Below are positions 51,747 to 62,304 of a DNA stretch of 64,000 bases, in pieces. The notes under the pieces are model-generated. The model did not search any database and was not told the origin of the DNA. It worked only from the letters and a program-made list of their open reading frames with translations. The first letter of the stretch is position 1. Every line of letters begins with the position of its first letter. A program made the translations under genes and the position numbers. Source of the stretch: Tenrec ecaudatus (taxonomy: Eukaryota; Chordata; Mammalia; Afrosoricida; Tenrecidae); the NCBI RefSeq assembly GCF_050624435.1, contig NC_134541.1, positions 8,446,983 through 8,510,982 of the forward strand. Reading direction: 5' to 3'.

Positions 51747-52410
51747 CTATTCTTCACACCCGGAGAACTGCTGACAAACACCCATCCTCACTTGCTTTTT
51801 TTTATATAAAGCATTATCCACTCCAAACCCCTCCCTTCTAGGCATCTTTAGTTTCATACATGAATTCAGTGTTTGAATGAAGGGCCCTAAGCAAATGGCA
51901 GATAAGCTTAAAATAATTAGTTGAAACACAAACATTTTCTTGGTGACAATTTAACTGAGTTTCAAGTACTCTTACATATAAGTGTTGACAAAATATTACA
52001 CCCAGAGCTAAATATATGAATAGCATAGTAGAATCAGCTAATTATCACTGTAATGAAGATGGTGAGGGATGGGGGAGGCAGTTGGCGCTGTGCTTCCAGA
52101 GCTAAGGTTCTGGGGAGAGAACACAATCCTCCACACATACTTGGGGTGTGTTTGATGGCTCCAACAACACATGAAGAATCTGCCTACCAGAAGGCCCGGA
52201 GAAAATGAGCCACCCATGGAATTTCACATATAAATTCATTGCTTTTGACTTACCCAATACTGCATCTGCTAGAAAGTCTTTATAGGAGATGCCACTTTGT
52301 GGCATCTGACAAGCTCACCCCATCACAGAGAGATGTACCCCTGTATCTTTATAATTGCAATGTGAGTCTATATAAGCACAGTTGCTCCAAGTTTTAGAAA
52401 ACAAAAACAA
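50553..52410. other. Repeat-poor sequence, with candidate noncoding island
   Basis: Apart from a (GT)n tract no interspersed repeat is recognised. Between about 50990 and 51270 sequence includes several CpGs (CGCTGTCGACTC, AACGGGGGGGCGG) and a cluster of TAATT motifs (ACAATTAATTGATAAATTAA). A conserved regulatory element is possible but untested. No coding exon seen. Confidence 0.35.
51709..51742. repeat. (GT)n microsatellite
   Basis: About 17 uninterrupted TG/GT units. Confidence 0.96.
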
Positions 52411-52411
52411 A

Positions 52412-52580
52412 CAAGCAAACCAAATTAACTACCATCAAGTCAATGCCAACACAATCTACAAACCAGGATAGACCTACCTTTATGGGAGCAGAAACCTTCC
52501 ATGGAGTAGAGAGGCTGGTGGTTTCAGATGGTTTACCTTGCAGATCAAAGCCCGATGCATAACCACTATGCCACCAGGGC
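52412..52580 (-). mobile_element. AfroSINE
   Basis: AACTACCATCAAGTCAATGCC, GGGAGCAGAAACCTTCC, GGCTGGTGGTTTCAG and CCACTATGCCACCAGGGC in antisense order, with a short internal loss. Confidence 0.85.
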
Positions 52581-52719
52581 AGCTTGCAGATGGAGGAGAA
52601 TTTGGTTTCCCAAATCTCTTCAGGCTTCACTAGCTTATGTGAATAAACAAAATCATCTGCATATTCTTCAGCACACGTATACACATCAGTGCTTTATAGT
52701 GCTTCCTTTGTGCTAGGCC

Positions 52720-53100
52720 CCGTTCTGGATGCTTTACTGCTGTTTATGATACTTGGAGGGGGTAACGTTTCAGTGGTCAGAAGATCATCTGGCGATGGAG
52801 ACTTGCATCTTGCCATGATGACCAGGTTTCAATGTCACTTTGAGACAAACACAGACTGGGAAGACCTGGTGATCAACTTCCAAACAGATCAGCCAATGAA
52901 CTCCTATGGATCACCACATTCTCCTGCACAGCCAAACATGGAGATGCACAAGATTAAGCAGTGTTCTATTCTGTTGTGTTGTGTATGGTATCATCATGCA
53001 TTTGGGGGCTGACTTGATGATAGCTCCAAACAATGATGCCTCACAGGTTTCCCATAAGGAACTAGGAGCTGTGGACGATAGAGTTGACTTGCAGGTGGAC
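52720..53100 (+). mobile_element. RTE-derived composite SINE
   Basis: CATCTTGCCATGATGACCAGG then TTTCAATG resemble RTE 5' sequence (compare 20980-21000), while GTTCTATTCTGTTGTGTTGTG and TCATCATGCATTTGGGGGC then GACTTGATGATAGCTCC resemble the RTE 3' end. With 5' and 3' parts joined and no RT between, a non-autonomous RTE derivative is the best reading. Confidence 0.5.
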
Positions 53101-53515
53101 TGGAAAAGTGGCCCCTATCTCTGGGGAGCCAGCATGTCTGCCTTTCACACTTGGCCTAGATGTAGTCAATGGGCTTTGTCTGGGCTGTTTCCAGTCAGAC
53201 ACTGCAGGGGTGAACTCTAGAACGAGTTCTTCACTGATGCTTCGTAAGTGACCTAATTCAGCTAGATTGGCATAACAGGCCCTGGAAACTTCTTTGAGCT
53301 GTAGCCACCTTGTGAATAAGAACCTTGGGGAGCTTGTCCTTAGAAATCTCTTGGACCCTTAATGCCTGTTCCTTCTTTCTCCTGCTGCACCCCATTGTGT
53401 AGCCCCCAAGTACAAGCTTTATATGCATCCACAGAATCAGAAGAAGGATGAAGAGGCGGCAGTTCACTTCAGAAAAATTAGCCACATGATCACAGAGTCA
53501 CTGTACCAAAAAACA
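53101..53515. other. Unassigned sequence
   Basis: No recognised repeat or gene between the composite element and the next RTE. Confidence 0.4.
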
Positions 53516-53519
53516 AAAC

Positions 53520-54735
53520 AAAAAACTGGTCAATATTTAACCATTTCAAGAGGTAGCATATGATCAAGAACCCATTGTATTGAAGAAAGACGTTCAGTCT
53601 GCATTGAAGACATTAGTGAAAAACAAGGATTCGGGAATTGATAAAAGACCAATTGAAATGTTCCCACCAAAAATATGCGGATTGGGAAACACTTAGTCAG
53701 TGCCAAGGAATTTGGAAGAGAGCTGCCTGGCCAATCAACTGGAGGAGATCCGTGTACGTGCCCACTTCAAAGAAAGAGGATTGAAAAAAATGGGGAAATT
53801 ACTGAGTAGTACAATGAATACCATAAGCAAGTAAAATTTTACTTCAGATAATTCAAATCCATTTGTACCAGGACATCGGCAGGGAGCTGCCAGGCATTCG
53901 AGGTAGATTCAGATAGGAATATGGAAAGAGGAACTGCTGACATCTCTGCATTCAGTCAATGCAGAGAAAACCAGAAAGGTGTTTATTTGTGTTTTATTGA
54001 CTATGCGAAAACATTCGGCTGTGTGGATCCTAAAAAATTATATATAACATTGTGAAAAAGCTTATTCCAGAAAACAGTCTTGTGATCATGAAAAACCTGT
54101 ACATGGCTTGAGAAGCAGTCCTTCCAATAGAACAAAAGTTTAAAATCAGGCTAGGGATGCCGCAGGGTTGCATCCCTTCCCCATACTTATTCACTTGGTA
54201 TGCTGAGGAAATACTCTGAGAAGCTAGACCGTATGAAGAACGTGGCACCAGCACTGAGGAAGGCAAATAAACAACAGGAAGCAGTCTCACTTGCTGAACA
54301 CGAAGATGGCTTAAAGCCCTTACTAAAGAAAATCAAAGGCGAATGCCTTTAGTTTGGATTAAATCCCAGTGTAAGGAAACACAAATTCTCACAATTGGAC
54401 CAGGTGACAACATTCTGACCAACAGGATAGATTGAAGCTATCAAGGATTTCATTTTCATTGGAATCACAATCAAAGCTCATGGAAGCAGTGTTAAGAAAT
54501 CAATTAATGTTTATCATTGGGCAAGTGTGCTATTTTTTTTTAATTTGTTAAAATGCTAAAGATAAAGATGTCACGTTAAAGAATAAGCATACCTGATGTA
54601 GGCCATGGTATTTTCAGTCGCCTCATATGCATGGGGAAACTGAATAATAATAAGGAAAATGCATGAGAATTGATGCATGTGAATTATGGTGTTGGTAAAG
54701 ACCATTGAGATTACCATGGACAGGCAAAAGAGCAT
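53520..54735 (+). mobile_element. RTE (BovB-like) copy, sense
   Basis: It begins upstream of the RT domain (AGAGGTAGCATATGATCAAG, AAAGACGTTCAGTCTGCATTG) and carries GTGTTTTATTGACTATGCG, GTTGCATCCCTTCCCCATAC, GGCTAAATC-type C-terminal blocks and CGCCTCATATGCATGG near the right end. The RT core PYLF-like CCCCATACTTATTCA is at 54178-54193. Multiple stops and a T-run near 54533 show decay. An AfroSINE follows. Confidence 0.8.
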
Positions 54736-54737
54736 AG

Positions 54738-54905
54738 CAACCCTATACAGGGGAGAATAAAACAGATCCTGTGAGCGTCTACAACTACATATCTCTAGGG
54801 CAGCAGAAAGCCTCATCTTTCTCCCATGGAATGGCTGGTAGTTTTGAACTTCAAACCTTGTGGTATGTACCCCAATTCATAATCCACTGTGCACCAGAGT
54901 TCCTA
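54738..54905 (-). mobile_element. AfroSINE
   Basis: CATAGCAACCCTATACAGGGG, CATCTTTCTCCCATGGAATGG, GGTAGTTTTGAACTTC and TCCACTGTGCACCAGAGTTCC in antisense order. Confidence 0.84.
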
Positions 54906-55044
54906 CATGAGCCCCAAAGGTTAACAAGAGGGACGTGATAGCCAGCTAGTGAAAGACAGAGAAGGTTTGTCCTTAGGAAGTCTAGCCTCAGGATCTTTGA
55001 CTTACAGTACAGCTACTTCTCACTGACATCAGTAAGCAAATTAG

Positions 55045-55262
55045 AATGGTCTAGAGGACTTGAGAAGTTCCCCTGTAAAACACTGGGTTAAGAGTTGGAC
55101 TGATACTCCAAAATTCAGTAGTTCAAGCCCACCTGCTGCTCAGTGAGAGAAAGGAAGTTGTCTGCTCTCATAAAGGTTTACAGGTTTATACTTTAAAAAA
55201 CCTACGGAGCAGTTCTGCTCTGTCCTAAAGGAAAGCTATGAGTCAGAGTTGACTGTGGGGTT
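55045..55262 (+). mobile_element. AfroSINE
   Basis: GGGTTAAGAGTTGGACTG, AATTCAGTAGTTCAAGCCC, ACCTGCTGCTCAGTGAGAG, GAGCAGTTCTGCTCTGTCC and GCTATGAGTCAGAGTTGAC. Confidence 0.84.
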
Positions 55263-55264
55263 AA

Positions 55265-56430
55265 AGGACCTCACTGGACTTCTAGGTCCACTCTGCACAA
55301 ATGTTTGCATGAGCTACCCCTCGGCATAGTGTTAGATAGAGGTACGGGGCAGGTCCTCCAAGGTTCTTCCTCGTCAGCCTCTCTGTTTATGTCTCTGTTG
55401 TAGGTGAGTACCAGCGATGTCCCCCAAGATTTCCCAAACCCTGCTGTACAAACCCTGTGCATGCCCTTGGCCCAATAGGGTGACTGCTGCTCCTGGGACG
55501 AGGTGGCTCTATGGCGAGGATGGGTTCAAGTTGGGGAGATTATCTGGATGATCTGGACCCAATTCAATGAACCCTTTAACACAGAGTTTCTCCAGCAGAA
55601 GAGGGGTCAAGAGATTAGGAGATGAAGAGGATTCAATATGGTGTTGCGCTATTAAAGGTAGAGGGAGAAAGAACTCAAGAGGGGTCTGTAAGCATGGATA
55701 GTAACCCTTATCCAGTAGAGGACTATATTCTGCTAACAACCCGGATGAGCCTGGTAGCGTTCTGTGTTCTGGCCATAGCATCCGGGGATCAATGCCAGAA
55801 ACCCAGGGGACAGATTTCTGTAGCTAAGTTGGATTGAAAAAAATCTTTCTTTTCCGGTGTTCCTGAGAGGCTGTGATACAGAGCCGGAGAGTCTGATAGT
55901 CATATTGTCCCCAAAGGACACCAGGAGAGTCTTTGTGAGAATGAAGCCAGAACAGGAAAAGAAATTCCAGGGAACGTGAGAAATGCCAGAGTGTAGGGAT
56001 TTCCTCAGCTCCATTCTCGTTGAGTTGGGTTCTGCCATTTGCTGTGGACACAGTTCTAACTTTAAAGAGCATTCTGCAGAGTGCCTGCTGGCCTCCTCAC
56101 GCAATCTCTGCTTAGATGCAGTGATATGCTTGTTGTCGATTGCCTCCCAGGAGGTTAGGAATCCCAGCAACCTGACTGTGCAATGGAAGTCAACGTGGTC
56201 CAATCCAGGATCATCTTTACAATCACAAGCCTTCACAGGAGGGAGGTCCTCGGTGAGATGAATTGACACAAGAGCATCCACGACAGACTTGAGCATCTCA
56301 CCAAGGACCTCCTTCCTGTGCACTGGCCTTGTACTTCAGCAAACCCTGCGGCAGCATTTGATCCTTCGTGGTGGTGCTTCCAGAGAAAGCAAAACAAACA
56401 ACGTTCTGGGGTGATCCGCAGGGTTTCCAT
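55265..56430 (-). other. Unassigned block with the longest open frame of the window
   Basis: A minus-strand frame of 196 codons runs 56323-55733, followed by frames at 55781-55509 and 55462-55271. The products match no family I know. By simple chance (61/64 per codon), about 0.5 such frames are expected in a window this size, so it is not strong evidence of coding. A degraded LTR element or gene relic is possible. No signal peptide or catalytic motif is obvious. Confidence 0.3.
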
Positions 56431-57522
56431 TGGCTAACGTTTGGCAATAGATCATCATCAGCCTGCTCTTCCTCATGTGTGTTAGCCTGTGTGTTCCCAT
56501 GTAACCTGCTTTACCATGGGTGACCTGGCTGGTATTTGAAACACCGGTGACCTAGCATCCAGCATGACAGCACACACAAGCCACCCCAGTTAGACAGACT
56601 GACAGACAGCTGATGGAAGGTGTCGTGGCCACCTTCATTTTACGAACTCCCTTCACACTGTCGAACGAAAAAGTCAGTTCCCTCCTGTGAGACCGTCCTT
56701 GGCATCACATGCAAGTCCCCGTCGACACCTTGCTCTGGGAGTCAGTGAAGATCGTGCTGCTTGGTTTCATTTTGATTTTTGATGCTCAGCTGCGATCCAT
56801 CTGTAATCTGCCCATCATCCTGAACAAATATCAGGCAGACAAGTTTGTCAATGCCTTTAATTACACTTCATGAAACTCTTCTTCTTAAAGCCCTGTAACC
56901 AGCCACCGCAGACCAATATTTTATGATCTTGCAGGGGAAGAAAAGCAGGAGAAAGGAAGATGAAGAGGTGCTGTAACCAAACACCGCCCCTGGCCCTCCA
57001 TTTGGAAGATGAGGCTGTCAAGGGAGAAATAGTACATATAAAAGTAAAAAACGACCTTGATGTCGGCACAAGGGTGTTTGTGTGGAGCTTGTCTTAGGGA
57101 TCTGGAAAAGCTCTATGAAACTTTAAATGGCTGAAGAAATGCTATTCGTCCCCAAGATGTGGTCTCTGTGGATATGGACTTCACACAGGTCAAGTCATTA
57201 GGCACCTTGAGCCGTCCTGGGGATGTCGCACAAGAAACTTCACTTGGGACCAAGTCAAAACTACCCCCATGGGTGTGCATGGCTATATAAAAAGTAATCA
57301 AATAAAATATGGGAAAAAAAATAAGAACTCAAGATAGAGACTAATAATTATAACTGTCACAGCTGTATCTTGATGGAATAGCACTTACTGGGCACTTAAG
57401 ACATACGAGTCCCAGACTGGGTTAAAGACTGCATTTTAATCATACAAAACAGTTTGGGTTGAATGAGTCCCCTCAAAACTATGTCCATGTGGAACATTTG
57501 TAGAAAATGAGTGTAAATTCGG
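56431..57522. other. Repeat-free unassigned sequence
   Basis: No SINE, RTE or L1 hallmark over about 1.1 kb. The part 56640-56880 has retained CpGs (TGTCGAACG, CCCGTCGACACC) and homeobox-like TTTAATTACAC. No coding exon seen; a regulatory island is possible. Confidence 0.3.
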
Positions 57523-57524
57523 GT

Positions 57525-57690
57525 TTGGCTTGAGAATCCACTGCCATTGGATCAATTCCAACTCATCTAGCTCCTATGCGGGGTTTCCCGTGCGCATCTT
57601 TCCCAGAACAGGGAGCCTCATCTTTCTCCCAGGGAATTGAACTACCAACCTCAACTGGCAGTAGCTCCTTACCCAAAAGTAATTCCTTAT
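57525..57690 (-). mobile_element. AfroSINE
   Basis: CCACTGCCATTGGATCAATTC, GGGGTTTCCCGTGCGC, CATCTTTCTCCCAGGG and GAACTACCAACC. The head is partly lost. Confidence 0.82.
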
Positions 57691-57904
57691 ATTCTGTACC
57701 AAAGGCTTCTCACCTGCCTCACTTTAGCTCGTCTTGAAAGAGCAGATTTGTAAGCTATCATACTTGGGAAGAGGACTTGCCAAGTGTTGAATGATAGCAT
57801 TAGCTAAGCTTGCTGGGTTCAATGATCTGCACTTGAACTTTTCCTTCGATTAACCATTAACCATAAAATGAGCGCAACCACTAGCACTGCGTAGCTCTGT
57901 TGGA
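57691..57904. other. Unassigned sequence
   Basis: No recognised element between two SINEs. Confidence 0.35.
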
Positions 57905-58100
57905 AGGGGCACCAGGAGGCACAAACAGTTGGGCACTAGATGGCTTGCCAACACCTTGGAGGTTTGGGTCCACTCAGGGGTCCCTCACAAGAAAGGTTGG
58001 CTTCTGAACAATCAACCACTGGAAACCCTTCAGGCACATTCAGCGGTGACACGCATGGCATCACTATGAGTTGGAACTGACTGGGCAGTAACTGGTGGTT
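57905..58100 (+). mobile_element. AfroSINE, second subtype
   Basis: GGCACTAGATGGCTTGCC, CTTGGAGGTTTGGGTCC, CACTCAGGGGTCCC and GGCATCACTATGAGTTGG then GACTGGGCAGTAACTGG. Same subtype as 15435 and 40808. Confidence 0.7.
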
Positions 58101-58129
58101 ATTTCTCCCTCCTGTGTCTGTAAAACAAA

Positions 58130-58522
58130 AGTAATGCTTCCCTGGCAGTATGTTGGTGGATCGATATTTTGGAAGATTGTGGTGCTAGAGAGGCATATTG
58201 AAAGTACATGGACTCCTAAACGGACAAAACCAATCTGTCTTGGAAGAAGTACAGCCAGAGTGCTCCTTAGAGGTAAAGACAGTGAGACCTCATCCCTGCA
58301 GAAGGACATCATGTTTAGTAAAGTGGGGGGGGGGGGGAGGATTGGCCAACAACAACAAAAAGGAAGGCCCTCAGGGAAATGAATTGACGATGTGGCTGCA
58401 ACAATGGGCTCCATCATAGGAATATTTGTGAGGATGGTACAGGACCAGGAATTGTTTGATCCTGTTTGGCACAGGGTTGCTATGGATTGGAACTGACTGG
58501 GGGTACCTAACAACAAGATCCA
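58130..58522 (+). mobile_element. RTE 3' end, sense
   Basis: TCGATATTTTGGAAGATTG, GGACTCCTAAACGGAC, CAATCTGTCTTGGAAGAAG, GAGTGCTCCTTAGAGG and the terminus TGGGGGTACCTAACAACAA. A run of about 14 G at 58325-58338 has replaced part of the consensus. It is not coding. Confidence 0.82.
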
Positions 58523-58774
58523 TTTTCTTCACTAAAGGCAAGAGGCATGAGCTGCCTCCCAAGTCTAGTGATTGTTCATTTCATCTGCTAGTCTCTTCTG
58601 AATAGAAATTATGAAATATAGGCTTCTAGAGTCATTGTGAACTGGAGTTGAAACATGATCACTTTTCCTTGCAAGAAATAATGATATTTCTTTAGGGTGT
58701 CCCCGTTGCTTTCTCCTTCCATACCACCAACTCTAAATCAGGACTAATACTATTGTCAAAGCAAAATATGGACC

Positions 58775-58975
58775 AGGCCCACTGCCACTGAGGGGCTTCT
58801 AATTCGTAATGACCCTACAAGGCAGAAGGGAGCTGCTTCGTAGGGTTTCTGAAGTTGTAAGTCTTTATAAGAAGAGAGCGCCTCATCTTCCTACTAGAGC
58901 AATTGATTGGTTCAACCTGCTGACCTTGAGATGAGCAGCCCAAGGAATAACCAACTAGTCCTCCAGGACTCCATA
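58775..58975 (-). mobile_element. AfroSINE
   Basis: GCCCACTGCCACTGAGGGGC, AATGACCCTACAAGGC, GGGTTTCTGAAGTTGTAAG and TCCTCCAGGACTCC in antisense order. Confidence 0.84.
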
Positions 58976-59610
58976 CTAGTACAAAAGAAGACAGAGCCCT
59001 GCGACTTGCATCTCACCCTGTAGTTAATTTACTTTTGAATGAACAAAATAATCCCAAGTGAACTCAACAGAAATAACAACAACCAACATAATAATGCAAA
59101 TCACTTAAATCAAAAAGACTAAACATACAATGCTTATTAATGGGAGTGGGAGAGAGTCTCCTTCAGATAAGCATATTAGTCATGAATTTCACATAGATCA
59201 GAAATATTTCCTTCTCCAGAGCTGGCCCATTGAGGTGGAAAATTGATTCCCCTGTTCTGTCAAAGTGCATTGTGTCTGTGCTCCATAATCCGTCGCCAAT
59301 CTTAATTGATGTCGCAATGCATATCTCTGGCTGGACAAGAAATCGCAACTGGAGTTCTAGAAAGTATTTTCTATGGCAGGAAGAAGGAAAGCCCCTGTAC
59401 AGGTTCAGAGCTAGAGAACTTTATTAAATTCTTCCTACCGTCTGGTCGCAAACCAACCCAGGGGATTATTAAGTTTGTTAACCTGGAAGTTGTTCATTAA
59501 AGGGAAGGTATCTACGTAGTGAGCCCACGCAAGGAGGGATGGTTTGGAAAGAGCTGAGCTATTCTCCCACAGAAATTAGATTCAGATTGTGCAGTGAATA
59601 TTTGCAGCGT
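58976..59610. other. Repeat-free sequence, candidate noncoding island
   Basis: From about 59160 to 59530 no interspersed repeat is evident and sequence includes AATCCGTCGCCAATC, CTTAATTGATGTCGCAATGC and GGATTATTAAGTTTG. CpGs and TAAT-type motifs are kept close together, as in many developmental enhancers. That is suggestive only. Confidence 0.3.
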
Positions 59611-59611
59611 G

Positions 59612-59820
59612 AGGAGCCCTGGTGGTGAGGATTATGATGTGTTGGGCTGTGATCCTCAAGGTCCCAGGTTTGAAACCACCATTCTCCAAGGAAGGAAGAC
59701 AGGTCCTTGTACTTCCAGAACCAGTTACAATCATGAAAAATCACAGGAACCCTTCTATCCTACCCTGTAGGTTTGCTATGATTCAACATGGACTCAACGG
59801 CAGGGAATTGTTTTGGGGGG
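59612..59820 (+). mobile_element. AfroSINE
   Basis: GAGGAGCCCTGGTGGTGAGG head, CCCAGGTTTGAAACCACC, GGAACCCTTCTATCCTACCC and GACTCAACGGCAGGG tail. Full length, with one of the best-preserved heads. Confidence 0.9.
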
Positions 59821-60768
59821 TTTATTTACAGCTTGCTTCCTCAGCATTCATTTATTCTCCTTCCAACCATCCCTGAATTAATGGGAATCTCCTAAGTGCC
59901 CTACAAAGTCAGACCCTATAAAGTCCAAGGAACTCAATTTTCTACGCTAGAGTTAGAGCACATACTTAGCCCAGAACCAATCAGCCATTCAACTTTCCCT
60001 GAACATAGGACGTCCTAAACAGGACTAAGTAAAATAAATATTAGAACTTTCTCTAGAGATATTGGGGACAAGACCCACATCATTCTTCTTCATTGGATTT
60101 AACCTCTGGTTGCCTTGGCAGTGTTTTGGGAGACAAGAGATACCCCAAGTCCAATATAATATATGGGGACTGATTTAGTATATCTTAGGCAGGACAAAGA
60201 CAAGGCAAGGGAAGAGATGAATCCTCTGGATAAGAGAGAGCATCAACACAAGCCATCATGGCGTCCAAGGATCCATGGTCCTGCTGTCTCTTAAAGAGAA
60301 CTTGCAGAAAAAGCAAAGTGCCAGAAGATCATGTTTGGCTGTAGATTGATTCATTACAGTTGCAGGAAGGCCTTGTGTGACATACATTATTATAGATTAG
60401 AAAGGTCTATAAGATTGGCTGAAGATCATGTAGCCCTAGTCCCCCAATGTCTATCACAGGCATGTGCAGGAAAATTCCCAAAGGCTAGACTGCCCTCTAG
60501 CTGGACATGCCAAGGGAGTTACAGCCAACTCATCTCCTCCAAGGCAAAGCTCTTCCCATTGGGGTCAATAGTTGAAAAGCACTCAGTGGAGACTCAATCT
60601 ATGTGGAGACTTAAAATGGATTTAGGACTCTCCTAAAGTTAAATTGGTACTCTTCTGTTAACTGCCTGAGCCAGTAAATTTACTTTATTATTATCTATTC
60701 ATAAGCCAATCTGAAATAGATAGTTTGGCATATGTCCCAAAGCTATAGCCAAAATATAGCATCTCCAG
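59821..60768. other. Unassigned sequence
   Basis: No recognised gene. TGCCTGAGCCAGTAAATTTAC at 60663-60683 may be the end of an old LTR or L1, not classifiable by eye. Confidence 0.4.
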
Positions 60769-60769
60769 C

Positions 60770-61070
60770 AGTTTCTGGATGGTGGTGATGGCTCCTTGTT
60801 AGAGTTCTCCACTTCTGAGCTGAGCTCTGGGTTTGATTCCTGGGTAGTCATCCCTCGGCTGCCAGTGGCGGTATAGATGTCACTGTGATGACCACTGTGT
60901 TTCAGTGGCACTTCTACACTGAGGTGGACTCAAAAGAACAACCTCATGATCCGTTCTTTAAAAATCAGCGAAAGAAACCCCTGTGAATCACAACCGTTTG
61001 CTGCATTTGTTGCATTGTGCATGGGTGTCGCCATCAGTCAGGGGATGACTTGACAACAGGTGTCAATAAC
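60770..61070 (+). mobile_element. RTE-derived composite SINE
   Basis: A tRNA-like part with GGGTTTGATTCCTGGG is followed by GATGACCACTGTGTTTCAGTG (RTE 5'-like) and by TTGCATTGTGCATGGGTGTCG and GTCAATAACAACAA (RTE 3'-like). The order matches the element at 52720. Confidence 0.55.
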
Positions 61071-61074
61071 AACA

Positions 61075-61240
61075 AACCCACTGCCATCGAGTCAATTCTG
61101 ATTCATAGTGACTCTACACAGGGTTTCCTAGGCAGTAGATCTTTATGGGAGTGGACAGCTTCTCCTGTGGAGTGGCTGGTGGGTTTGAACTGCAAATCTC
61201 ACAGTTAAGCTGCCCAAGGCCTAACCTGTAGCACCAATCG
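61075..61240 (-). mobile_element. AfroSINE
   Basis: CCCACTGCCATCGAGTCAATTC, here cut to its core CTGCCATCGAGTCAATTC, then GTGACTCTACACAGGG, GGAGTGGCTGGTGGG and CTAACCTGTAGCACC. Tail-to-tail with the composite element to its left. Confidence 0.86.
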
Positions 61241-61394
61241 ATGTTATTTGAATACAGATACTTTAGAGACATCCTCTGGGTGGAAGTACTTTTCACTGTG
61301 AGCTTCTTCCCGAAAGATCTTTCTGTCCTCCATCTGTTATATATGACCACATGGAGCTCCAGGGAAGTGCCCAGACTCAGGCAGCAAATTCAAA

Positions 61395-61585
61395 AACTCA
61401 AAACGCACTGCCCAAGAGTTTATTCCAACACACAGCAACCCTACAGAACCAAGTAGAACTGCCCCTTTGGGCTTATGCGACTGGAACTCTTTCTAGGGGA
61501 GTAGAAAGTCTGTTTTCTTCAATGGAGCAACTGGTGATTTTGAACCGCAGACCTTGTGGTACTTTTCTCCCACAAAGCTGTTTGG
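61395..61585 (-). mobile_element. AfroSINE
   Basis: GCACTGCCCAAGAGTTTATTC, CAGCAACCCTACAGAACC, GGGGAGTAGAAAGTCTG and GGAGCAACTGGTGATTTTG in antisense order. Confidence 0.8.
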
Positions 61586-62300
61586 GCTGGCAAGTCAATC
61601 TCCTGGCCTGGACAGAGTTTCATTGTCTCCATCTATAGCTCAGCATCATAATACTATCTTTCTCTCGGGTATATGGTTATGCTACAGTGGGATAAGTTAT
61701 ACGAAGGACTAAAGACGGCTCCTTAGCAAATAATACGTGCTCATTAATGCAAATGAAAGTCCGTTTTAAAATCTCACTCACCGGAGAGTCATAATGTTGA
61801 TAATAAATGATCTTGATAAATCAATGTGAATATGCAAAGGGTAGGGTGGGGACCCTTAAAAAGCTCCTGGGGAAAAATGAAATTAAAAGATAAAGGGATT
61901 TTTCCCCCTAGAGACTCCTTGAAGCCTCCTTGTATATATCAAGCGTGGATATCAGTTTTTAGAAAGTTTCTTCTCTCTCTAATATCATCTCTTGGCTGCT
62001 AGGCATCCACTGTTATTTTGCTGTCTATGGTCTCTCCCTGCCTCATCCTATACTTATATCCAAAAAAAAAACCTCACTTTGGAATCATTTACAAGCTTCT
62101 CCCTTTTCTGCTTCTAGTAAGTCAAGGAGGGAAATGAACTTGCAACCTGATTTAAATTCATACGAAAGACAGACAGAATAAATTCACTGACACCTTCTTT
62201 GCTACATATATTCATATTTTCTTATCAATGAAGAACATGCTTTCACAGAATGGAAACTTCACAGTAGTAGAGTTTGGAGAACTGAAAATATGTTAGTAGG
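61586..62300. other. Repeat-free sequence, candidate noncoding island
   Basis: Between 61680 and 61910 there is no repeat hallmark. It has an octamer-type ATGCAAATG (61748-61756), TGATAATAAATGATCTTG and ATATGCAAAG. AT-rich elements with these sites are common in developmental enhancers. No coding exon seen. Confidence 0.3.
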
Positions 62301-62304
62301 AGGA

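Noticed and set aside
55733..56323. Calling the 196-codon frame a retroviral envelope relic
   Set aside because: Potential N-glycosylation motifs (NST, NMT, NLS) are too weak a sign and no other envelope feature is seen.
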